The notes under the pieces were generated by a model. That model worked only from the letters and a program-made list of their open reading frames with translations, did not search any database and had not been told where the DNA came from. From Bacteroidota bacterium (GTDB lineage Bacteria > Bacteroidota > Bacteroidia > B-17B0 > Aurantibacillaceae): a stretch of DNA of 52,445 bases. The DNA lies in contig JAQZBQ010000020.1 in NCBI GenBank assembly GCA_029237825.1, positions 1-52,445 of the forward strand. Direction: 5' to 3'. The position numbers and the translations under genes are program-made. Every line of letters starts with the position of its first letter. Position 1 is the first letter of the stretch. Positions 46,142 to 52,445 of the stretch are shown here, piece by piece.

Positions 46142-47164
46142 ATGGCATTATTCGATTTTTTAACCCAAGACATTGCAATCGATTTAGGAACCGCGAATAC
46201 AATTATTATCCATAATGAAAAAGTGGTGGTAGATCAGCCTAGTATTGTTGCGGTGGACAGAACAACGGGAAAAGTTATTGCCGTAGGGAAACAAGCTCAA
46301 ATGATGCATGGAAAGACGCACGAAAACATTAAAACCATTCGTCCCTTAAGAGATGGCGTAATTGCGGATTTCCAGGCTGCAGAAGAAATGATCAAAGGAA
46401 TGATTAAAATGATCAATCCCGGAAACCGTTTTTTTAAACCGTCGTTACGTATGGTGATTTGCATTCCGAGTGGTATTACTGAAGTTGAAAAACGTGCGGT
46501 GCGAGACAGTGCCGAACATGCCGGCGCAAAAGAAGTGTACATGATTCACGAACCTATGGCCGCTGCCATTGGAATGGGTATTGATGTAGAAGAACCGATG
46601 GGAAATATGATCATTGATATTGGCGGTGGTACATCCGAAATTGCCGTTATAGCCCTTGGTGGTATTGTGTGCGATAAATCAACCCGTATTGCAGGTGATG
46701 ATTTTAATGCCAACATTGAAGAATACATGCGCAGACAACATAACATTTTAATTGGAGAGAGAAGCGCCGAACAGGTTAAAATTGAAGTGGGCGCAGCTAT
46801 GACCGAAATTGAAAACCCGCCTGCAGACTTTGCTGTCCAGGGAAGGGATTTAATGAGTGGTATACCTAAAGAAGTGTTTGTAAGTTATGTGGAGATTGCA
46901 CACTGTCTTGATAAATCCATTTCCAAAATTGAAGAAGCTATTCTAAACGCCCTGGAAATGACCCCGCCAGAACTAGCCGCCGACATTTACCGTACAGGTA
47001 TTTATATGGCAGGTGGTGGTTCACTGCTTCGTGGGCTTGATAAACGCATTTCGTTAAAAACAAAATTACCGGTCCATGTTTGTGAGGATCCGTTAAGGGC
47101 CGTTGCCCGTGGTACAGGCATCGCACTTAAAAATGTTCACAAATTTCCATTCTTAATAAAATAA
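46142..47164 (+). CDS. mreB: Rod shape-determining protein MreB
   Basis: MreB is the actin homologue that guides lateral wall synthesis. The 340-aa protein has the ATP-binding phosphate 1 motif IDLGTANT, the phosphate 2 segment IDIGGGTSEIAVIALGGIV, the adenosine motif AGGGSLLRGLDKRI, and the amphipathic N-terminal segment ALFDFLTQD. The outer-membrane barrel gene follows after only 8 nt, with mreC beyond it. Confidence 0.98.
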   Translation: MALFDFLTQDIAIDLGTANTIIIHNEKVVVDQPSIVAVDRTTGKVIAVGKQAQMMHGKTHENIKTIRPLRDGVIADFQAAEEMIKGMIKMINPGNRFFKPSLRMVICIPSGITEVEKRAVRDSAEHAGAKEVYMIHEPMAAAIGMGIDVEEPMGNMIIDIGGGTSEIAVIALGGIVCDKSTRIAGDDFNANIEEYMRRQHNILIGERSAEQVKIEVGAAMTEIENPPADFAVQGRDLMSGIPKEVFVSYVEIAHCLDKSISKIEEAILNALEMTPPELAADIYRTGIYMAGGGSLLRGLDKRISLKTKLPVHVCEDPLRAVARGTGIALKNVHKFPFLIK

Positions 47165-47172
47165 AAAACATC

Positions 47173-47832
47173 ATGAAAAAAGTAACTTTATTATCGATTG
47201 CATTAGTGAATGCTATTTTATTTAACACGAAGGCTCTCGCTCAGGACGAATCAGCTTTTGAAAAAGGTACCGTTGTTGTAACAGCAGGTGTAGGGTTTCC
47301 TGATTTTTACCGGATTGATCAACGGGCAAGGTATACAGGAAACAGCGGATACAATTCAACATCTGTAAAAGGTTTTGGTCCGTTAATTTTTAAAGGGGAT
47401 TACGGAATTATTAAATTTAATTGGGGACATACACTTGGGGCGGGAATTGTTCTAGGGTATAACGCAACCACCGTGAATTTTGCTTACACCGACTATCGCT
47501 GGAATAATAACACCGGGTATACCTATTACACTTATAATCAAAAAGACAAACACCAAACAATTACCGTTGGTGCACGTGCTTCTTACCACTTCTTTACCAA
47601 AGAAAAAGTTGACTGCTATGCCAACGTAGGTTTAGGATATAACATCAGAACGTATTCAAGAACTACGAATGATCCAAACGGAGGATATGGATACGCATAC
47701 GGAAGCTCAAGTGCTTACACTGCTTTTACTGCCGGTATCAGGTATTACTTTACGAAAAATTTTGGTGTGTATGCTGAATTAGGTTGGGATATGTCGACAC
47801 CACTGCAAGGTGGAATAGCGCTTAAATTTTAA
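47173..47832 (+). CDS. Outer-membrane beta-barrel protein inside the mre operon
   Basis: The 219-aa protein has a signal peptide (MKKVTLLSIALVNAILFNTKALAQ). Its mature part of about 195 residues alternates hydrophobic and polar residues in eight or so probable strands, for example TLGAGIVLGYNATTVNFAY and FGVYAELGWDMSTPLQGGIALKF, ending in Phe as outer-membrane barrels do. Size fits an 8-stranded barrel of the OmpA/OmpW-like kind. It lies 8 nt after mreB and 31 nt before mreC, with no promoter motif visible in the gaps, so it should share the mre transcript. Function unknown. Confidence 0.8.
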   Translation: MKKVTLLSIALVNAILFNTKALAQDESAFEKGTVVVTAGVGFPDFYRIDQRARYTGNSGYNSTSVKGFGPLIFKGDYGIIKFNWGHTLGAGIVLGYNATTVNFAYTDYRWNNNTGYTYYTYNQKDKHQTITVGARASYHFFTKEKVDCYANVGLGYNIRTYSRTTNDPNGGYGYAYGSSSAYTAFTAGIRYYFTKNFGVYAELGWDMSTPLQGGIALKF

Positions 47833-47863
47833 TCATTTATCTGATTCGGAACGTTAATCTTAA

Positions 47864-48703
47864 ATGAAAAACCTTATAAATTTCCTATATAGAAACAACT
47901 TCTTTTTTGTGTTTCTTTTTCTGGAATTTATTTGTTGTCTCATTTTGATTAAGAACCATGGCTATCAGGGGTCCAGCCTTTTAAATTCATCAAATAAAGT
48001 CAGTGCAAAAGTGTACGAAGTAGAAGCAAATGCAAGGGAGTATTTGCTATTAAAAGATGAAAATGAAAGGCTGGCCAAAATGAATACCTTCCTCTTAAAC
48101 CGCATCAAACTGGGTTATGCTGCAATTCCGTTAAAAACCTATAAAGTAAATGATACGCTTTATAAACAAATGTTTGAATTTGTAAGCGGTAAAGCAATCA
48201 ACAACAGCGTTAATAAGCGGAACAATTATTTAACTCTAAATATTGGAGCGTCACAGGGAGTAACCCATGACATGGCAGTAATAACCAGTGATGGAATTGT
48301 TGGAATCGTGAAAGATGTTTCCGAAAATTTTTCCTCTGTAATGTCGATCCTTCATAAAGATGTGCGTGTAAATTGCCAGTTGAAAAAAGACGGGTCCTAT
48401 GGGCCGTTGATCTGGGATGGTTCTGATTACCGATTTTCAAATTTGACCGATATTCCGACCCATGCAAAAATTAAGAAAGGCGATACTGTTATCACAAGTT
48501 CCTTATCTGGTATTTTTCCTGAAGGAATTATTGTTGGATTTGTTGACAGTTTTGAACAGCGCCCGAACGAATCCTATTTCACTGTAAAGGTGAAACTGAG
48601 CGCTGATTTTAAGAAAATTAACCATGTTTCCGTAATTAAATACAATTACAAAAGGGAACGTGATAGCCTTGAATTTAAATCCCAGGTGCAGAGTGATAAA
48701 TAA
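47864..48703 (+). CDS. mreC: Rod shape-determining protein MreC
   Basis: MreC links MreB to periplasmic wall synthases. The 279-aa protein has an N-terminal membrane helix (about residues 13-32), a coiled coil (about 45-80, AREYLLLKDENERLAKMN) and the beta domain with LTLNIGASQGVTHDMAVITSDGIVGIVKDVS, and GDTVITSSLSGIFPEGIIVGFV. It overlaps the mreD start chosen here by 11 nt. Confidence 0.95.
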   Translation: MKNLINFLYRNNFFFVFLFLEFICCLILIKNHGYQGSSLLNSSNKVSAKVYEVEANAREYLLLKDENERLAKMNTFLLNRIKLGYAAIPLKTYKVNDTLYKQMFEFVSGKAINNSVNKRNNYLTLNIGASQGVTHDMAVITSDGIVGIVKDVSENFSSVMSILHKDVRVNCQLKKDGSYGPLIWDGSDYRFSNLTDIPTHAKIKKGDTVITSSLSGIFPEGIIVGFVDSFEQRPNESYFTVKVKLSADFKKINHVSVIKYNYKRERDSLEFKSQVQSDK

Positions 48704-49211
48704 CCTTATCAAAAATAGTGTACGCTTTATCCTCCTGGTATTGTTACAGGTTGTGATTGTGCAAAATATCCGTTTAGGATCTTACATAATCTTATTACCA
48801 TATATCCTGTTTATTCTTTTACTTCCTTTTGAAACTCCTAAGCTCCTTGTCCTTTTTTCTTCCTTTTTAATCGGCCTTACCATCGACATGTTTTACGATA
48901 CCGCGGGACTGCACGCAGCAGCTTGCACGATGATAGGATTTGTTCGTTTTTATATTTTAAAGTTATTAGCACCTCGGGAAGGGTATGATCCCGGCCAGTT
49001 ACCCACAGTGGATTCAATGGGACAGGTTTGGTTTCTAACTTATGGAGGATTAATGATCTTTATCCATCATTTGATTTTCTTTTATCTTGAAATGTTTCGC
49101 TTTGACGAATTTTTCAGGACAATGTTGAGGGTGTTATTGAGTACCATCGGTACCTTTGTTTTCATTTACGTAGTACAATTCCTCTTCTACAAAAAAACAC
49201 GGAATGAATAA
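48693..49211 (+). CDS. mreD: Rod shape-determining protein MreD
   Basis: The 172-aa membrane protein has five or six hydrophobic segments and the MreD start pattern INNLIKNSVRFILLVLLQVVIVQNIRLG. I chose the GTG at 48693, which begins this pattern and overlaps mreC by 11 nt. A longer frame from a GTG at 48660 would add 11 polar residues and overlap 44 nt. It overlaps the PBP2 gene by 8 nt. It probably bridges MreC and the synthases in the membrane. Confidence 0.9.
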   Translation: MINNLIKNSVRFILLVLLQVVIVQNIRLGSYIILLPYILFILLLPFETPKLLVLFSSFLIGLTIDMFYDTAGLHAAACTMIGFVRFYILKLLAPREGYDPGQLPTVDSMGQVWFLTYGGLMIFIHHLIFFYLEMFRFDEFFRTMLRVLLSTIGTFVFIYVVQFLFYKKTRNE

Positions 49212-51075
49212 TAACGCACATCTGGCCGATAGAAAATTTATCATCAGTGGCTTTTTCATTCTAATCGCCATTATATATATTTCCCGGTTGTTTTATATAC
49301 AGCTCATTGATGATCAATATACCCTTCAGGCAAGGAATAACGCGTTAAAATCAAGAACGGAATATGCCTTAAGAGGTTATATTTTTGACCGTAATGGAAA
49401 ATTACTGGTACAAAATGTGTTGTCGTATGATTTACTAGTAACTCCTAAACTGGTTAAAGATTGCGATACGATGGCACTTTGCAAGGTACTGGAAATTACG
49501 AAAGAAGATTTTTTAAAGCGGATGAAAAAAGCCGTTCAGGCACCAAACTCACCCCGAAAAGAAAGCATTTTCGAAAAACAACTTTCTCCGAAAATTTACG
49601 CAGCCCTTCAGGAAAAACTTTATCGCTTTAAGGGATTTGACGTACAATCCAGAACCGTGAGGCGTTATCCACGACCTATTGCCGCCCATTTATTAGGATA
49701 TGTTGGGGAGGTAAGCAAGGAAAAAGCAGCAAAGGACCCTTATTATAAAGAGGGAGATTATATTGGAATCAGCGGTATCGAACGTTCATACGAAGAGGCC
49801 CTGAGAGGAAAAAAAGGAACCCAGATTGTGATGGTTGATGTTCATAATAAAACAAAAGGCAGTTACATGAACGGTTTGTATGACACAGCCGCAGTTGCCG
49901 GGAAGCCGTTGTTTAGCAGCATTGATATTGATTTACAGGAATACGGCGAAAAACTTATGCGTGGAAAAAAAGGTGCCGTTGTGGCCATCGAACCTTCCAC
50001 TGGTGAAATTCTTTGCCTGGTATCTGCCCCGGGATATGACCCTAATTTGCTTGTCGGCGGCAAAGAACGATCCCGGAATTTTACCAAGTTATATTTAGAT
50101 ACACTTAACCTTCCATTATTCAACCGCGCGCTCACAGCAATGTATCCGCCGGGATCCACCTTTAAATTGATTGACGCCTTAATTGCTCAGCACGACGGCT
50201 TAATCGACCGGTCAACTGTGTTCCCCTGTCACGGAGGTTATCCACCAATGGGTGGCCGCCCAAAATGTCATCCCCACCCCGCGGCCGATTTACCAGGATC
50301 TATTGCCACCTCCTGCAATTCGTATTACAGTTATGTATTTTCCAGAATTGTGGATCAAAAAAGTTTTCCAAATTTTGTAGATGGTTACAATCATTGGCGG
50401 GACGCTGTTCGTTCATTCGGGCCGGGAACAAAATTAGGTACCGACCTACCCTATGACAAACCGGGAAATGTGCCATCTGTGGAGTATTATAATAAAGTCT
50501 TTGGAAAAAACCGCTGGCGGAGTAATACGGTTGTTTCTCTCGGAATTGGACAGGCAGAGCTTTTACTGGTTCCCTTTCAGATGGCCAATGTGGTGGCTAT
50601 TGTTGCCAACAAAGGTTTTTTCTATACACCGCATTGTATTAAAGGTGTTGGGATGGAAAAACACCTTGATCCCAAGTTTAAGGAGAAACATTATACGTAT
50701 GTTCAGGAAAGCAAGTATTATGATATTGTGCACGATGGAATGCAAAAATGTTTTGATGCAGGAACTGCCACCGCCTCAAAAATACCAGGAATTGTGGCTT
50801 GCGGAAAAACAGGTACGGCCGAAAATCCGCATGGAAAAGATCATGCTGTTTTTTTAGCCTTTGCACCCAGGGAAAATCCCAAAATTGCCATGGTATGTTT
50901 CGTTGAAAATGCCGGTTTTGGTGGAACGTGGAGCGCTCCGATTGTTAGCTTAATGATTGAAAAGTATTTAACAGGTAAAGTTACAAGGCCCGAAATGGAA
51001 AAAAGAATGATGGAAGCAGATTTGATTGGAGGCAAAAATTTACTAGGTAAAAAAGCAGCAGCTAAAAAAAGGTGA
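49204..51075 (+). CDS. mrdA: Penicillin-binding protein 2 (peptidoglycan transpeptidase)
   Basis: This class B PBP crosslinks peptidoglycan during elongation. The 623-aa protein has one N-terminal membrane helix (about 14-32), the dimerisation/pedestal domain starting LRGYIFDRNGKLL, and the transpeptidase domain with SxxK in PPGSTFKLID (Ser318, Lys321), SxN as SCN (Ser370-Asn372) and KTGT at Lys535. The C-terminus is Lys/Ala-rich. It overlaps mreD by 8 nt and rodA by 4 nt (GTGA), so the elongasome genes are translated together. Confidence 0.97.
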   Translation: MNNNAHLADRKFIISGFFILIAIIYISRLFYIQLIDDQYTLQARNNALKSRTEYALRGYIFDRNGKLLVQNVLSYDLLVTPKLVKDCDTMALCKVLEITKEDFLKRMKKAVQAPNSPRKESIFEKQLSPKIYAALQEKLYRFKGFDVQSRTVRRYPRPIAAHLLGYVGEVSKEKAAKDPYYKEGDYIGISGIERSYEEALRGKKGTQIVMVDVHNKTKGSYMNGLYDTAAVAGKPLFSSIDIDLQEYGEKLMRGKKGAVVAIEPSTGEILCLVSAPGYDPNLLVGGKERSRNFTKLYLDTLNLPLFNRALTAMYPPGSTFKLIDALIAQHDGLIDRSTVFPCHGGYPPMGGRPKCHPHPAADLPGSIATSCNSYYSYVFSRIVDQKSFPNFVDGYNHWRDAVRSFGPGTKLGTDLPYDKPGNVPSVEYYNKVFGKNRWRSNTVVSLGIGQAELLLVPFQMANVVAIVANKGFFYTPHCIKGVGMEKHLDPKFKEKHYTYVQESKYYDIVHDGMQKCFDAGTATASKIPGIVACGKTGTAENPHGKDHAVFLAFAPRENPKIAMVCFVENAGFGGTWSAPIVSLMIEKYLTGKVTRPEMEKRMMEADLIGGKNLLGKKAAAKKR

Positions 51076-52376
51076 GACAACACGAGCATAGACTATTTTT
51101 TGGAGTTGACAAAATCACGGTGTTAACGTATTCGGTTTTAGTACTAATGGGGTGGCTAAATATTTACGCTGCCGTTTATAACGAAGAACATCAGAATATT
51201 TTTGATACCTCTCAAAAATATGGAATGCAGCTAATATGGATCGGCAGTGCCGCGTTCATCGCCATTTTTATTTTAATCATTGATGCTGGTTTTTATACCG
51301 TATTCGCTTACTTTTTCTACGCATTCCTGCTTGCCGCATGTATCGCGGTTCCTTACCTGGGGCGGGAAGTAAAAGGAAGCCGGTCATGGTTCAGATTTGG
51401 AAAGTTCGGTATTCAACCTGCTGAATTCATGAAATTTGCTACGAACCTCGCCCTAGCTAAATTTTTAAGTAATGTAAATCTGGAAGTATCCACATCAAGG
51501 AGGAACCGGTTTATGGACCTTTTAAAGAATTATAAAAATACCATCATCGCCGTTATTATTATAGGATTACCGCTCGTGATCATTAAATTGCTTCAGGATG
51601 AAACGGGACTCGCGATTGTATTCATGGCATTTGTTATTACCCTTTACCGTGAAGGATTATCCGTTAACTTTATCATTTTCGGGTTTTTATCTGCGTTGCT
51701 CTTTGTTCTTTCGCTGGTTATGGAATCACAATCACTCATTATTTCTTTAAGTGTGGTTTCCCTTTTAGCGTTTTTGTTTATTAAACGATCCAGAAAAAAC
51801 ATCGTTATTGTTGCTTTGATTTTCGGTACGGCGAGCAGCGTGGTGCTGGGAACCAATTACGTTTACAATCACCTGGAAGAACACCAGCGTGTTAGAATTG
51901 ACGTATTATTAGGCCGGGGAAATGTTGATTTAAAAAAAGAAGGATACAATGTGAACCAGGCGAAAATTGCGATTGGATCAGGTGGCTTTTTTGGAAAAGG
52001 GTATCTTCAAGGCACTCAAACCAAATACGATTTTGTGCCGGAACAGGACACCGATTTTATTTTTTGTACTGTAGGTGAAGAATGGGGCTTTTTAGGCTCC
52101 AGTGTTGTAATCATTCTTGAACTGTTCTTAATCATCCGCGTTATTTTCATGGCCGAGCGTCAACGATCCCCTTTTAGCCGTATTTATGGTTATGGTGTTG
52201 CATCGGTACTCTTTTTTCACGTTGCTGTGAACATCGGCATGACCATCGGCCTTATGCCTGTTATTGGAATACCATTACCATTCTTTAGTTATGGAGGCTC
52301 TTCGTTATGGTCGTTTACCATTCTTTTGTTCATCTTTATTAAGCTAGATGCAAACAGGTTGGTAATTTTGAGGTAA
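51072..52376 (+). CDS. rodA: Rod shape-determining protein RodA (SEDS peptidoglycan polymerase)
   Basis: RodA polymerises glycan strands with PBP2. The 434-aa membrane protein has about 10 segments and SEDS motifs: KGSRSWFRFGKFGIQPAEFMKFATNLALAKFL, LLQDETGLAIVF, then the C-terminal FVPEQDTDFIFCTVGEEWGFLGS and MPVIGIPLPFFSYGGSS. It starts with GTG overlapping the PBP2 stop. It is the last gene in the window; the 69 nt after it hold no clear terminator or gene. Confidence 0.96.
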   Translation: MRQHEHRLFFGVDKITVLTYSVLVLMGWLNIYAAVYNEEHQNIFDTSQKYGMQLIWIGSAAFIAIFILIIDAGFYTVFAYFFYAFLLAACIAVPYLGREVKGSRSWFRFGKFGIQPAEFMKFATNLALAKFLSNVNLEVSTSRRNRFMDLLKNYKNTIIAVIIIGLPLVIIKLLQDETGLAIVFMAFVITLYREGLSVNFIIFGFLSALLFVLSLVMESQSLIISLSVVSLLAFLFIKRSRKNIVIVALIFGTASSVVLGTNYVYNHLEEHQRVRIDVLLGRGNVDLKKEGYNVNQAKIAIGSGGFFGKGYLQGTQTKYDFVPEQDTDFIFCTVGEEWGFLGSSVVIILELFLIIRVIFMAERQRSPFSRIYGYGVASVLFFHVAVNIGMTIGLMPVIGIPLPFFSYGGSSLWSFTILLFIFIKLDANRLVILR

Positions 52377-52445
52377 ATCCCGTTAACATATCCGGAAATT
52401 TTGTAAATTAGTCGTTAATTACCCATTGATCAGAATAAAGCGGTG

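Noticed and set aside
50453-50857. A 134-codon frame inside mrdA in another frame
   Set aside because: It is a shadow of the transpeptidase domain coding sequence, which shows intact SxxK, SxN and KTG motifs in the main frame.

Overview
The window is chromosomal DNA of a Bacteroidota bacterium, probably close to Flavobacteriales or a neighbouring order. The signs are: the gene order purH-mreB-mreC-mreD-mrdA-rodA, an OmpP1/FadL-type outer-membrane protein, a secreted PKD-repeat protein, a fused formiminotransferase-cyclodeaminase, and promoters of the TTG-(17-23 nt)-TAnnTTTG type ahead of many genes. Composition is moderately AT-rich. I see no rRNA, tRNA, insertion sequence, phage gene or CRISPR array. 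No stretch above 300 bases lacks a gene; the longest gap is 1831-2084 (254 nt).

Layout. 1-1830 (-): the N-terminal 610 codons of a secreted PKD protein, cut by the window edge. 2085-6634 (-): a tight three-gene operon of two related polysaccharide-deacetylase-like proteins and an asparagine synthase, probably for surface glycan modification. 6813-10823 (+): ftcD, ffh, folD. 10845-13633 (-): an OmpP1-type barrel and a Tyr/Gly-rich lipoprotein. 13763-17107 (+): proS, then overlapping gpmA, HAD hydrolase and map. 17195-19135 (+): three exported proteins of unknown function.

19204-26096 (+) is a complete thiamine operon, thiS-thiC-tenI-like-thiD-thiE-thiG-thiH-thiF, headed by a TPP riboswitch. 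The sequence between aptamer and thiS holds a neat pair of mutually exclusive helices that could mask or free the thiS start codon. Next come murI (-), a fatty-acyl desaturase (+), an intergenic repeat element, panB (-), a DUF4249-like lipoprotein (+) and dnaK (+).

32712-36434 (+) is a run of small accessory genes: a SMUG2-type glycosylase overlapping a DUF488 gene, a lipoprotein, DUF4256, a YdeI-like protein and an exported amidase. 36431-37935 (-) holds a GNAT protein, gatC and plsC. 38059-39216 (+) holds a lone ABC ATPase and a SixA-type phosphatase. 39222-44302 (-) holds an amino-acid permease and a translationally coupled set of PAP2 phosphatase, PD40 propeller, GNAT protein and a large membrane protein. 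44463 to the end (+) is purH and the cell-elongation (rod) cluster, which here has an extra outer-membrane barrel gene between mreB and mreC.

Most of the window is ordinary core genome. The points most worth a second look are the riboswitch expression platform, the plsC promoter lying on its own apparent start codon, the barrel gene inside the mre operon, the deacetylase/AsnB operon and the intergenic repeat at 28185-28273. I do not see a convincing new defence or mobile system.
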